A stretch of 64,000 bases of DNA, taken from positions 2,790,001 to 2,854,000 of the forward strand of contig NC_063016.1 of the NCBI RefSeq assembly GCF_020509005.1, given 5' to 3'. The DNA comes from Fulvia fulva. Lineage: Eukaryota; Ascomycota; Dothideomycetes; Mycosphaerellales; Mycosphaerellaceae. Numbering within the stretch: position 1 is the first letter of the stretch; every line of letters begins with the position of its first letter. The translations under genes were made by a program, and so were the position numbers. Under the pieces are notes generated by a model. That model saw only the letters and a program-made list of their open reading frames with translations, made no database searches and was not told the DNA's origin. Of this stretch, positions 34,090-46,730 are shown in pieces.

Positions 34090-37000
34090 AGAAACCCCTA
34101 GTCATTGCAGTCTAGGAACCTTAGATTAACAGCAAATCTAACAGACTATCTACTGCTAACGACCCAAGGTATCACACACTCCTAGCCAAACAAGGCACCC
34201 CTAGAACATGTATGTACATCAGCAAAGAGATGGCAACAGACAGCTAGGAACAAATCCAACAGGAAGGGGGAGACATCACCTCAGTCAGACTCAACACCAA
34301 CCAAGGCAGCATCCACATCCACAGTGTATACAACCCACCCCCCAGCTCCAGAAGCAGCACCTAGCTAGGCACACTACAACAGCTGCCAGACATCTTGCAG
34401 AGTGACTCCCAACACATCGTGCTGGGAGACTTCAACTTGCACCATCCTATATAGGGATCAGACTTTGCACCTGCCCATCACTTTCTAGCTAACAGACTCC
34501 TCTCCACTACCCAAAGCAACAACATGCACCTAGTTACCCCAAAGGGCCTAACTACCTGGTCACAGAGAGCAAGCTCAAGCACCATTGACCTGTGCTTTGC
34601 ATCACATGACCTGCAGCAGAAGGTCACTAGATGCTGGGTTAACCAGGACTTGGAGTCCTCATCAGATCACCTCCCAATTCAGGTGGAGTTTGAAACACAG
34701 ACACAGCAGGAAGGAGACCTAGAACCTCAGCTGGCCTGGAAGGCAGCCAACTAGGAACAGATCAGACAAGACCTGGAACAGAAGCTAGCTGGACTAGAGA
34801 CCAGGAGACTGGGAACAGCCTTAGACATAGACCAAGCAGTGGCAGAACTGGTTAGAACAATGCAGGAAACTGCAGCAGCCCACACTAGAGAAAAGAAACA
34901 GTCACTGTACCAGAAGCCATTCTGGACAAAGGAATGCTCAGAGAAGGTCAAGGCAGCCAGGCAGGCCAGGAGAGCCCTTACCCAGAGTCACTCCCAGGAA
35001 GCATGGGACAGATACAACCAGGCAACCAGAGACAAGAAGGCCCAGATCAAGAGGGACAAGATGCTGGAGTGGAGGTCAACAGTTGGATCCATTACCCAGA
35101 ATCCTGAGAAGATGTGGAAACTAGCAAAGTGGGCAAGACAACCCACACAGGACAGAAACATACTGCCCTAGTTTCTAAACATTGAAGACCAGGAAGGAGT
35201 AATCCAACACACTCTCCTAGGAAAGGCACAGGCATTGGGGAAACATTTCTTTGGCACACAGGTAGAAGCTGACCTGCAGGATCTAGAGGGCAGTGTGTAT
35301 CCAACACCACTAGAGCAATCCTGCACAGTGGGAGAGGGAGAGATCAAGAGCATCATTAAGAGACTCTCAGGAAACAAGGCCCCAGGACCAGATGGGATCC
35401 CAAACTTGTTCATCAAGACACGCAAGGACCAGATCTCCCCTACACTGTCAAACATCTTTTCACAGTGCATAGCCTAAGGACACTGCCCTAAACACTTCAA
35501 GGAGTCACTGACTGTGGTCTTGAGAAAACCACAGAAAGAGGACTACACAAAGCTAAAGGCATATAGACCTATTGCCTTGCTCAACACACTAGGCAAACTC
35601 CTAGAAAAGATCATAGCAGAAAGGCTGACAAACCTAGCTGAAGAACATAGAATCCTTCCTGAAGAACAGATGGGAGGCAGGAAACAAAGATTAACACTAA
35701 CAGCTGTGGAACTTATCACAGAGCAGATCAAGACCCTGTGGCACTTTAGGAACAACAAAGCAGCCACACTCCTCTCACTGGACATATTAGGAGCCTTTGA
35801 CAATGTCTCACACCAGAGGCTGATCCACATCCTGAAACAGAAGGCTATCCCCAACTAGACAGTCTAGTTCATCCAGTCCTTCCTTAGAGGCAGAACCACA
35901 AGACTAAGACTAGGCAGATACAAATCTAACAGTATGCCTACAGAGACAGGAATCATATAGGGATCAACAATGTCTCCAATCCTGTTTCTCCTCTTTATAG
36001 CAGACCTGCTAGCAAAGCTAAACTCTAGAAACACATCAGCCTCAGGGTTTGTGGATGACACAAACATCCTAGCCTGGTCAGACAGCATAGAAGAGAACTG
36101 CAGAATCTTGCAGAAGAAACACAAGGAATGTGAGGAATGGGCTAGGAAACATAGAGCCAGATTTGCCCTAGAGAAGTATCAACTCATCCACTTTAGTAGA
36201 GCCAGAAACAGACACAATATGCAAGCCCTAATCACTATTCAGGGACACACAACAGAACCCTCAAGTAAATTAAGGGTGCTAGGAATATGGCTGGATCCAA
36301 AGCTCAGCTAGGGACCACAGGTCAAGAAAGCACAGGCAAGAGCAGACAACAACAGGCAATCAATTGACAGGCTTACAGCCTCCACATAGGGAGCCACATT
36401 TGCGAAAGCAAAGGTTATGTACAAGGCCATTGTGAAGCCAGCCATGCTATATGGAGCCCAGATCTGGTCAGCCCAAGACAAGATCCTAAAGAGAATTGCA
36501 GATCCCATTAGCAGAGCCTAAGCATCCTGTCTGAAAAAGGTGCTTGGAGCATACAAGTCAACTCCAAGAAGGGTGGTCGAAATGGAGTCTGGCTCCCTAC
36601 CAGCCAAGCTCTACCTTCAAGGGTTGAGATACTAGTATGCAGAAAAGACGTCTGCATACCCAGCCCAGCTAGTAATCCAGAAGGCAGTTAACAAAATCAG
36701 GAGCCAGTGCACAAGAAGGCACAGACAAGCAAGACCCAATCCAGCCCCACAGAAGCAGCAGGACCTGTAGAAGTTCAAAGAACTAACAGAACAGCTGTAC
36801 CTAGCCCAGCAGGAACAGGACAGAAGGGCTCAAGGGAGAGGATCAGCAGCTAGCCAAGGGAAGAAGCAACAGTCTCTAGCTGAAAGGATGGCAGGACTCC
36901 TCTGGAAGACTGAATGGACAAGAACCCCACAGAGGCTAGGAACCCCAAAGGCACTCCAACAGTTTGGTAGCCACAACTACCTACTATACTCAGACCTGAC

Positions 37001-37382
37001 CAGGTCAGAAGCAAGCATAGCAATACAAATCCGCTCTGAACACATCGGAGTCAGGGCATACCTGCATCAGAGAAAAGTCCCAGGTATCGAAGACAAGAGT
37101 TGCCTATGCGGCTACCTGTCCCAGAATGTCGAACATAGACTTCTGGTTTGCAAAGAATGGAGTATAGGGAGAGGTGAATGGAGGGCAAGGGCAAGGAACA
37201 GAAACTTCCAAGCCATGATCAGCAATAAGGGAGACCTCCAGAGAATTACAAGGTGGATCATCCACCAAGGATTTTTGGAGCAGTTCTCTCTTACTAGGGA
37301 AACAGAGAGATGGATTGAGGAGAGAAAGAAGGAGGAGGAGAGCAGGAAGAGGGGGACAACTCCAGGGTTGCAGACAAGGTAG
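33993..37382 (+). pseudogene. LINE-C ORF2, endonuclease-reverse transcriptase (nonsense-broken)
   Basis: One continuous frame of about 1,130 codons, open after TGA at 33990, broken only by TAG or TAA. Domains in order: an AP-endonuclease-like start (YNVNKS near 34029, VIAV*EP near 34104, HIVLGDFNLHH near 34416, SSDHLPI near 34660); RT (APGPDGIPN near 35380, AYRPIALLNT near 35560, LDILGAFDN near 35780, FVDDTNILAWSD near 36048); and a carboxyl cysteine/histidine cluster CLCGYLSQNVEHRLLVC near 37105-37155. I see no RNase H. The enzyme would nick target DNA and copy the RNA in place. Several segments of 80-164 codons remain open. Confidence 0.9.
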
Positions 37383-37519
37383 TCAGAGGCTAACCACTAT
37401 GACACTAGTGCACCCTAATGGAAGGAAAACTGAGAACTCATGGCAAGGAAGCTATTAGAGAAGGAGAGGAGGTTTTTACCTAGGAACAGGTTTCCTACCT
37501 TATGCAGCAACATATATAG
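37383..37519 (+). other. LINE-C 3' untranslated region, part 1
   Basis: Non-coding sequence after the ORF2 stop, ending in AGCAACATATATAG (37506-37519). This 14-bp target duplication of LINE-D recurs at 38162-38175 as AGCAATATATATAG, with one CA-to-TA change. The LINE-C 3' end resumes at 38176. Confidence 0.8.
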
Positions 37520-38161
37520 ATAGATAGATTTGTCATTCCCCTGTTCTAGGACCCTATTCGGCCTATGCAGGTATATATCTATTGTTATATACAAAGGGAC
37601 ACCCGAATAGGTGAAAACCCTTCCCGCCCCCGACTTCTCCTTGTCTAGATTAGCTTTCCCTCTAAACGTGCGTAGTCTATGTCACTACCCCGTTAGCCCC
37701 CGCTCCTAGCCGGTCTCGTCGCGCTACGCCGTGTCCTCTCTTCCTATACTGCTCCTACTAGGCGGTACTGTTCTAGCCAGCCCTTCTCTAGTATCCAGTT
37801 CGTAATACGCCGTAGGTCCTTAACGTTGTTAAGAAGTGCCCTAATCGTCCGGTTCCTCGCCTTTACTATCCACTCCCCCCTTCCTAGCGACCACCTCGGA
37901 CAGACGAGGAGTACGTGCCGTATATTCTAGGAGTGATAGCCGTAGGGGTAGCTAGTATTCGTGTATTCTAGAACCTTCCTCTATAATAGGTACCCCTAGA
38001 GGCCGATGTGTTCGCTTCGTAGTTAGGTTACTTTGCTACTCTATACCCTCGTAAGGCGGTAGTAGATAAGCTTCGGGGGTGCTTGACCGCGGATTTCGTA
38101 GCTAACTATTCCTTAGGTTGTCCCGCTAGCTAAGGGCGTCTACTATGCCCTACAACCTAGT
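37520..38161 (-). mobile_element. LINE-D, 5'-truncated LINE copy, minus strand
   Basis: 642 bp matching the reverse complement of 8403-9037 (LINE-A 3' end). It has a tail of (TCTA)n at 37520-37530 and 5' truncation near the position of LINE-A 2255. Severe 5' truncation, a short tandem tail and 14-bp duplications are standard products of target-primed reverse transcription. The ORF2 carboxyl zinc-like segment is inside, broken by stops. Confidence 0.9.
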
Positions 38162-38175
38162 AGCAATATATATAG

Positions 38176-38230
38176 ACATAACCCGTATAGGCCGGAGGGC
38201 ACTATAACGGGTAAATGAATTATCTATCTA
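38176..38230 (+). other. LINE-C 3' untranslated region, part 2, with TATC tail
   Basis: The last 55 bp of LINE-C, resembling the 3' end of LINE-A and LINE-D (CCGTATAGGCCGG, then GGGTAAATGAATTATCTATC) and ending in the tandem tail just before the right 11-bp duplication. Confidence 0.75.
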
Positions 38231-38731
38231 TATTACTACTACGCGATCTAGACTAGCCTCTCGGAGTCGTCGAGGTATACCTAGATATTGGCCTAGTAGG
38301 CCTTTCCCTAGTTTAGCTTAGGGGTTCTCGCTAGTATATATTATATCTATATCGTAATAGAGGTCCTGACTAGTATATAGTCTAACGACGCCTCGAGTTC
38401 GTGTTCGATCCTATAGTAGGTTACTATATAGTAGTAGCTATCTAAGATCTAGGAGAGGTCGATTGTGCCTTAGAGTCCCCCTCTCTTCTAGGTACCTAGG
38501 TCCTTCGGGGTATTAAGGGTAATTACGTTACTCGCTATTAAATCGATTACTTCGTCGGCTATAGAGTACGGCTATATAAGGCTTTCCTAGGAAGGGTAGT
38601 ATATATTAAAGTCTTCTACTACGATATAGTACCCTTGTCTCTTAGGCGTACTATCTAGGTATCTATAGACCCTAAGGTCGCGACTAGACCTCGAGGCTAG
38701 CGGTTATATATATATATTATATATCTAAGTA
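38231..38731 (-). mobile_element. LINE-B fragment b (endonuclease region), minus strand
   Basis: Reverse complement of LINE-A 1-215 plus further endonuclease sequence that lies outside the window in LINE-A. Saturated by RIP. It ends at AAGTA (38727-38731), the left duplication of gypsy-4. Confidence 0.85.
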
Positions 38732-38915
38732 TATTACGGGTAGCCCGCGACCCCTTAATATAGCTACGTCGGCCCGGGTGAACCGCGGACCTTCCGTATC
38801 GGGTTAGCGCGGCTTAGCTTTACTTTATAACTTCGCCGCGCCTCGCGCTCCTCTTTCGTAGCTTTATAGAATAATAACTCTCTTATTCGGACCCTATAGT
38901 ACGCGCGCCCTTATA
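38732..38915 (+). repeat. Gypsy-4 5' LTR
   Basis: 184 bp starting TATTACGGGTAG (TG changed to TA) and ending CCCTTATA. Confidence 0.92.
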
Positions 38916-38999
38916 GTTTGTTCTACCTCTCTACCTAGATCGCGGATCTAGGTAAGGGACGCGTAATAATAGGAACAGACTGAACTATAGAACTCGAAG

Positions 39000-41060
39000 A
39001 ACGCGTAGAGTCGTATTAGAATATAGAACACGGTAAGGTATATAGCGCGTAAATGCCTAGAGAACGTAACGCGGCGACATTATTAGTAGGTAGTCGCGCG
39101 TTCGTAGACAGTTAGGAAATAGGTATCGTTACGCCTCCCCCGAACCTAGACAATATAACTTTATAGACAAACGGCGGTATACTACCGCTACTAAAGCCTA
39201 AGGGCAAAGGTAAGTAGCGTATATCTCTTTTCCCCGACCTCTCCTCTTTTCCTTAGAGTTAGATATAGGACGATAACCGGCGGGTTATAGTAGACACCGG
39301 TGTCGCGCTATAATAGGAAATTAATAAAGCTTACTAGAAAGCCTTCGAGCGAGAGGAAGGTAGTAAGATTGACTTTATAGAACTATTCGAGTTTAAGCTC
39401 GAAGAGAACCTAGGCGGCGACCTAGACGAGGTATACCTATTATTCGACGAGGTAGAGCACATTCTCGTATCCAAATACTAGAATATTATACTAGACAAAC
39501 TTACGACCCTCGTATCCTAGTACCCGAAGACTACCTACGACTTCGTACTATAGGTAGTAAATATAGCGATTACTAAAGGTAGACAACTCGATATAATAGA
39601 GCGAGCTAACAACCTCTAAAACACCTAGTATACTACGCTATATACCGAGTATGACCGTATCTATAAGATACTACGAAGCGAGGAAGCTATAATATAGAAG
39701 ATAGCCGTAGACCTAAAGAGTAAGAAGGATTGTGACCTAGTAAAGTTATAAGAGGAGAAGAAGAAGGTATAGGATGCCGAAGCTAAGAACTAGGCTCTAT
39801 AGAAGGAGGTTAACGATCTAAAGACTCGACTCTAAGCTACTAAAGACACTATATAGAATAGAGGTGAGGGCCGCTCTAGTCGCCGACCCTCCTATTTACC
39901 TCCGCGCGAGACTTTACTCGAGTAGCTAATACGTAAGTATCGTAAAGCTACTAGTAGAGGCGGCGGCGGCGGAGGCGGTAGTAACGATAATAACGGTAAT
40001 AGTAATAACGACCGAGGACTTAATAGTAACAGAAACCGTCTACGACCTAATAATAATAACGGTCGCGACTCTCGAGCGCGTAATACCCGTATATAGACTC
40101 CTCTAACCGAACTTTCAGAACGCCTATTCACTATTAACCGTACCCTAATACGCGGTATCGAGGTTAGTAAGGGCGTACCTAACCCGAAGTACTTTAAGAA
40201 CGATAACGACCCTAACTTCGACAGTTAGTATAGTAGCGTGCTTCTTAAGCTAACTATAACTACTTTCCGTTCCGAGGTAGACGGCCTACGTTTAATATAT
40301 AGATAGACATAGGGTGACCCTTAGAGAAGTATTAAGCCGAGGATCCCTATGCCTAGATAACAATCATTTAACGGGTTTAAGACTAGTAAAGAACTACTAG
40401 ATTAGATAACGCGCTAGTATAGTACCCGTAACGAAGGAACTAAGGCTATAGTTAATATCGCTACCTATAAGTAGGAGTAGGGCGAGACCTTTATTACCTT
40501 CTACGCTCGCTACTCGAAGCTACGTACTTAGATAGAGTAGACCGACAAGACTGAGCTAATACTATTTCGTAACCGCCTAAACCGTAAGTACTTAATTAAG
40601 ACTTTTAGCAATAGAGAAGTAGATAGACGCTTATACGACATATAGGATATTATTAAGGAATGTACGGTATTAGATAAGAGCTTCTATAAGACCGACCGAC
40701 TATATCTATAGAAGGAGCGCCTATATAGTAACCCTAATTCGAACAATAACGGCGTATAGGGCGGTAGTAATACCGTAGGCGCCGTAGCTACTAGTACGAC
40801 CGTTATAATTGTCTAGCGACTACTATAATACGTAGGTACGAAGAAGAAGGAGGACCTACCGATTTACTTATAGAACCTACCTTCATAAAACCGTAAGTAG
40901 CGTAAGGACCTTAAGAAGTAGGGTAAGTACTACCGCTACCGTATAGGCTCGTATATATTAACGAACCCTAAATGCCCGATATATAGTTACGACCGCGACT
41001 ACCGCCCTCTACGTCTACGAAATAACGCGAACGCTAACCCGAACCTTAGCTCCCTTACTA
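39000..41060 (+). pseudogene. Gypsy-4 gag (broken)
   Basis: A charged amino-terminal region (39340-39850) rich in Glu and Lys suggests a coiled coil. A glycine/asparagine-rich linker follows near 39955-40080, then the conserved gag block shared with gypsy-1 (40140-40560). A former knuckle near 40930-40975 reads YYRYRIGSYILTNPKC, with tyrosines where cysteines and histidine would stand. The limits are approximate. An open stretch of 79 codons on the opposite strand at 39892-40131 is a shadow of the low-complexity linker. Confidence 0.65.
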
Positions 41061-41369
41061 CCGACCTATAGTAACCGGGAAATAGCACGACCGCTACCTA
41101 AGCGTAGTAGATAGCGGTTAGTAACCGAACTTTCTAAGACAGAAAGAGTATAAGAGTAAGAGATATAGAATATAAGATACGGACTATAGTAAGGAGCTTA
41201 AGATATCGGTATATATACTAGATAAATAACAACTAGCTATATATCCTTATATAGTATTACCCGTAATGATATAATATAAAAAGGCTCGCGGCCTTATAGA
41301 TTCTACCTCTACCTCTCTCGTTCTTAATTAGAAATTTATACGCAAATATACAACCCCCTTGATCCCTTT

Positions 41370-44300
41370 AACAAAGAATAGACGATTGACACTAGGAGAT
41401 AGATCGGCTATAGCGCGTCAGATCATATATATAGCCCTTATAGACGTGGTTATCGGCGGTTATTACGAGCAAATACTATATTACGTTATCGACCTCGAAT
41501 ACGACATCGTCTTTAGACTACCGTAGCTCTCCGCGTATAACCCGAACATCTTCTAGGAAACTAGCGAGGTAGCGTTTAGATCTAACTACTACTTCGGTCA
41601 CTATCTATATAATAAGACATCGATAATAGTACAATCTCTAAACTATATCGGTAGAACCTAGTAAACGAAATATAGACTAAAGCCCTTTACTAGCGAATTA
41701 GTAGGATTTATAGCCGGAGGGGCGGAGCTAAATGTGTCCGCTCTAGAGGTAGATAAAGAGGTAGATTGCTAGGAAGTCTCGTAGCGCGTATAGGAGATGT
41801 ACGGGTACCGGCCTAGGGCCGAGTACTTCTATATTATACCTACGGGGCGCGAGGATAACAATAATAACAATAATAGCCTTAAACTAAGCGCGATAGTAGC
41901 TAATAACCTAGATCAGTTCTTAAACAAGCAGTTCAACTATAATCCTAAAGAGAAGCTCCCGCCTATATACTACGACATTATAGATACTTTCTTAGTAAAG
42001 GATTACGAGGGACTCCTACCTTACCGACTAGGCATCGACTACGAGATTTATATTAAACCCGGTAGACCTTAAGAACCGCTATATCGAAAGCTATACGGAC
42101 TAGCCGAGAAGGAGGATAAAGCCGTTAAGAAATAGTTACTCGAATAGACTTTAGAAGGTAAGGTACGTAAGGCCGGTTAGAAAACAAGCTAGTTACCGGC
42201 ACCGGTATTAGTAGTAAGAAAGCCTAGAGGAGGGCTACGAGTATATATTAACTACCGTAGGCTAAACGCTATCACTATTAAGAATCGCTATCCTATTCTA
42301 TTAATATAGGAAACGCTTAAACGTATATACGGAAAGAAGTACTTTACGAAACTAGATATTATAGTAGCCTTTAATAAGTTACGTATCGCGGAAGGGCACG
42401 AGTAGCTAATAGTTTTCGTAATACGCTACGGTATATACGAATGCCTCGTATTGCCGTTCGGCCTCTATAACGGACCCGTAACCTTTTAGTTATATATTAA
42501 TAAGGTTCTATAGGAACATCTAGATAACTTTGTGTTAGTATATCTAGATAACGTCCTTATCTTTAGCGACACTCTAGAGGAACACGTCGAACGCGTACGA
42601 AAGGTATTAATTAAGCTATAAGATACCGGGCTTACTATTAATATCGATAAGTCCGAGTTCTACTAGGAACGTATAAAACATCTAGGCCTTATTATTATAC
42701 CCTAGGGTATCGAGACAGACCCGGAGAAATTGGAATGTATATAGACCTAGGAAGCACTAACTAATCTTAAGGATGTCTAAGCCTTCCTAGGATTTACGAA
42801 CTTCTACCGTAGGTTTATCGAGGCCTTCTCTCGTATTACATCCCTATTAACTAACCTAACGAAGTTAGATAGGCCTAGTAATCATAAGAACCGTAGAATC
42901 AACTAGACTAATAATTGCTAGAGGGCATTCGAGGCGTTAAAAGCAGCGTTTAGTAAGGCGGGTATACTAGTATACTATATACTAGGTAGGTAGACCGTCG
43001 TCGAGACTAACTTTTTAGACTTTATTAATATAGGTATACTCTTATAATACGACGAGCAGGGAGTATTGTATCCTATAGCTTTCTATTCGAAGAAGCTAAG
43101 CCCCTAGGAGTATAATTACGAGATCTACGATAAGGAACTCCTCGCGATTATTAAAGCATTCGAAGAGTAGCGCCTAGAGCTTACTTACGAAGTAGACAAG
43201 GACGGCGATCTAGTCAAAGTGTTTATAGACTATAAGAACCTCGAATATTTTATAACTACGAAGTAGCTAAATCGCCGATAAGCGCGATAGGCAGAATTTC
43301 TATTACAATTTAACTTCTAGATTATATACCGCCTAGGTATCTAAGGAACGAAGCTAGATAGCCTAACGAGACGTAGCTAGGACCTTCTATAGGTAGTAGA
43401 CGATCCGAGAAATTAGTACTAGTATTAGACATTGCTTCCGCTAGAGCGATTCCTTAAGATCGACTCTATACGAGCTACTATCGAAGATACGCGCGATCTG
43501 AGAAATCAGTACTAGTATTAGACATTACTTCCGCTAGAGCGATTCCTTAAGATCGACTCTATACGAGCTACTGTCGAAGATGCGCCTAAAGAAGAAGAGA
43601 CGACTCCCCTAAATCCTAAAGTAATCGAGTTTATTCTAGAACTAGAACAGGTACTATAAACATAGCTAGTACTAGCTTAGGAAGTATAGACTACGAATAA
43701 AGCCGAAGTCGAAGCTAAACTCGAGTACCGTATAACGACTACTTACGCCCTAGACTAAGAACTTAAGGCGGCAATTAAAATACTACGGAAAGATAGTACT
43801 ATCCCTCTACTCTTATAGAAGGCGAAGATACACCCTTCGCACTATAAGGTAGATAGTAATATATTATATATACGAAACTAGTACGATAGTTAGAGCCTAT
43901 AGGTACCCGATAACTAGGCCCTACGGACTCGGCTTATTAGAATAAATTATAACGCTCTAGTAGTAGGATATCTAGGACGAGCTCGAACCTATAAACTCGT
44001 AGTACGAGAATTCTATTAGCCTAGCTTAGTAAGATTAGTACGTAGATACACTACAAATTGCCGTATATACCGTACGACGAAATCTCTATACTCCTAGCTA
44101 CCTAGATTATGATACCTACTTTTAGTACCGGACCGACCTTAGAGGCACATTACGGTAGACTTCGTAGTCGGACTTCCTAATAGTACCCTTAATAGTATGA
44201 CCTATAATAATATTATAGACGTAATAGATAGGCTAACGAAGGAAGTCGAGCTAATTCCGATCGGAGCGATAACTATATAGAATACGGCAAGACTTTTCCT

Positions 44301-45910
44301 TAAGTATATATTCTCCCGACGCGGATTTCCTAACACTATTACTTTAGACTACGGTAAGTAATAGGTTGCTACCTTCTAGAAGAAACTTTATAAGATGCTT
44401 CGTCTAAGTCGTAAGCTAAGTTCTTTATACTACCTAGAAACTAATAGACAGTCGGAACGTACTAACTAAGTAATAGAACAGTATCTCCGTATATTTACTA
44501 ACGAGGCATAAGATGACTAGGTAGAATAGCTTTATCTAGCTTAGTTCGCGATCAATAACTACCTTTCTGAAACTACTAGTATGTCGCTATTCTACGCTAC
44601 TTTAGGCTATAACGCTAAGTTTATAGAGCGCGTAGACCTAAGCGCTAGAAAAGAGGGAGGACTAACTACTCTCTAGCGACTAGATACGCAATCGGCTATA
44701 GCCTTTATACGCCGGATTTACGACCTTTAAAAGTACCTTTAAGAAAACATACGGATGTTATAAGCTCTCTAAGCTAAAGTAGTAAACCGCTACCGAAGTA
44801 TCCCGCTAGACTATAAAGTAGGCGACTAGGTATACCTAAGTACTAAGAACATCCGTACGACTCGACCTTCTAAGAAGCTCGATAGAAGATACGCTAGCCC
44901 GTACTAGATTATAGAAGTTATACTAGCTAAGCTCTTATATAAACTAAGATTATCGGACGCTATAGTAGGACTCGATAACTACTTTTATACCTCGTTACTT
45001 TAGCGAGCCGATCATCCCGACTTCCTACTACTCGAAGGCTAGTATCTAGTACTACTACCGCCGATAACTTTCGAGCCCGATACTATAGAAGCCGATATAG
45101 TCGCTAATATAGTCGTAACACCTATATATATATATATATATAAGGTAGAGAAGATCTTAGATATATATACCCGTAAGCGAGTAGGTAAAGTAAAGAAGGG
45201 GTAGAAGCGTAAAGTAGACACTTAGTACAAGGTAAAATAGCTTAGATATTAGAATAAGGAGGATAGTAAGACCTAGTAACCGGCTAAGAATATATTTGAA
45301 TACGCGGCCGCCGCTATTATAGACTTTTACTATAACCGGCCGGAGTTATCTACGTCTATAGGCTTCGTAGCTCTATCTAATTAGGTCCTCCTAAGTAATA
45401 AGGTCCTCGGGCTTAATACGATTAGGGTCAATAGTAATACCGTTACGAATAAGTTATCTCGAGCTATACCTCTAATAGAATCTACTTAGTATATATTTAC
45501 TACGTACCGCTATACTAACTAGGTTACGGAAAAGCCTACTATCTTAACTAAGGACTCCGGTATTACCTACTACCCTTAGCTCTACGATAGTACCGGTAGT
45601 AGTACCGATACTCGAGTAAAACCTATAGAGCCTATGATAATACCTAACCTTAGCTATAAGGATTATACGCGAGTACTAGCCAAAGACAGACTTAGGTTTA
45701 GGGTAAACTAGCTAACTAGGTAGTATATTTCTCGAAGGGAGCCGGTCGCGGATAAGCTAGTTATAGATAGACAGGATGTAGATATATTACTAGACGATAA
45801 TAAGGTATTAGAGGATAATTAGACTTTCGTACGATTATAGAGTAGTACGGGTAAGTAGCCGTATAAGATAGATAACGCTTAGAGGACTTAGACGTATTTT
45901 AAGAAGGGGG
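41370..45910 (+). pseudogene. Gypsy-4 pol: PR-RT-RNase H-INT-chromodomain (broken)
   Basis: An open linker (41797-42072) leads to RT at about 42240-42700: [36 protein letters not shown], then YLDNVLIFSD with the second Asp as Asn. RNase H is near 43000-43370 (YDKELLAIIKAFEE). Between RNase H and integrase lies a 93-bp tandem duplication (43402-43587). Integrase is near 43950-44560. The chromodomain is near 45230-45350 (YKVK, LRY, NKEDSKT, PAKNIFEYAAAAI). About 180 further codons without a recognised domain continue to 45890. All interruptions are RIP-type. Confidence 0.87.
43402..43587 (+). repeat. 93-bp in-frame tandem duplication in gypsy-4 pol
   Basis: Two copies (43402-43494, 43495-43587) with period 93, or 31 codons. 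The differences between copies are C/T or G/A at CpA or TpG sites (for example ATTGC/ATTAC and GATACG/GATGCG), so the duplication came before the last RIP changes. Confidence 0.88.
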
Positions 45911-45914
45911 GTAC

Positions 45915-46098
45915 TATTACGGGTAGCCCGCGACCCCTTACTATAGCTACGTCGGCCCGGGTGAACCGCGGACCTTTTATATCGGGTTAGCGCGGCTTAG
46001 CTTTACTTTATAACTTCGCCGCGCCTCGCGCTCCTCTTTCGTAGCTTCGTAGAACAACAACTCTCTTATTCGGACCCTATAGTACGCGCGCCCTTATA
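45915..46098 (+). repeat. Gypsy-4 3' LTR
   Basis: 184 bp, preceded by a purine tract AAGAAGGGGGG and followed by AAGTA. Confidence 0.92.
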
Positions 46099-46103
46099 AA
46101 GTA

Positions 46104-46730
46104 CTACCTACGTAGAGGGAGGTAATGTCTCCCCCGCCTTCTTCGTCTACGTAGTATACTACCTCCTAGTTAGATTCTAGTATATCCTTACTAATATAGA
46201 AGTACGTACGGGGTCTACCGTCGCTTCGTAGGTATATCGTATAGCCTAGTAACTTATAGGTCGTTAGTCTCTTATAGTACGGGTTAATCTATAGCTCCTA
46301 GATTACTAGGACGTAGTAGACGTACGGGTCCGCCTTATATAGGAAATGGTTCTATACTATATCCTTACTATAGTTAACGTTATACTAGATAATACTAAGC
46401 GTGTCGAGGCTAGTTATCGTTTTCGATAATCATTTCCTCTATAATATCCTATATCCTACTACCTAGCGCGTCCTAGTCTACGCCTATTAGTTATATACTA
46501 AAGGGGAGCTAGGCCTAGTTAGATTCCCTCGCCGTAGCTAGTAGAGTTCGTAGCCTCCCGTACGCCCTAAGTTACGTATCCTTTATCTTATTCTCGGCCC
46601 TAGGGCGCTTATACCCGACCGCCGCTAGCTAGTTCCGGTATAGACTAGCCTTACGGTTACCGTAGAATCTTAGGGCGACGGTTCTATTTATAATTACCTT
46701 GTTTTTTACTAGTTTCCGCTATAGGTATTC
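46104..46730 (-). mobile_element. LINE-B fragment c (ORF1 end and endonuclease start), minus strand
   Basis: Minus-strand reading gives the start of the endonuclease domain: YNVNYSKDIV, GRPRTYFYISKDILES near 46400-46170, and EGGGDITSLYVGST near 46140-46100, matching LINE-C ORF2 (GTPRTCMYISKEM, EGGDITSV). Upstream is a Lys/Arg-rich stretch with probable cysteine-to-tyrosine changes, consistent with the ORF1 end. It stops at the gypsy-5 LTR; its 5' end should lie beyond the nested elements on the right. Confidence 0.82.

Larger units (their letters stand above)
32718..38230 (+). mobile_element. LINE-C, full-length Tad1-like LINE (partly RIPed, carries LINE-D)
   Basis: About 4.86 kb once LINE-D is removed. 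It is flanked by an 11-bp duplication (32707-32717 and 38231-38241, one RIP-type mismatch) inside LINE-B. It has ORF1 with three zinc knuckles, ORF2 with endonuclease and RT, and a 3' end in TATCTATC repeats (38220-38230). Many CpA and TpG remain, so mutation was partial. No frameshift was seen; only nonsense codons break the frames. Confidence 0.92.
38732..46098 (+). mobile_element. Gypsy-4, full-length Ty3/gypsy chromovirus (RIP-saturated)
   Basis: A 7367-bp element with 184-bp LTRs at 38732-38915 and 45915-46098 and exact AAGTA duplications at 38727-38731 and 46099-46103, inserted in LINE-B. It is the uninterrupted relative of gypsy-1, so it gives the map for the split copy. It has gag, protease, RT, RNase H, integrase, chromodomain and a long carboxyl tail. 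Confidence 0.93.

Noticed and set aside
39892..40131. 79-codon minus-strand frame rich in Leu, Pro and Arg
   Set aside because: Shadow of the Gly/Asn-rich gag linker of gypsy-4 on the + strand.
45120..45143. Short TA-rich tandem run (TATATATATA) as a microsatellite of interest
   Set aside because: RIP converts CpA and TpG to TpA, so TA runs arise freely across the window.
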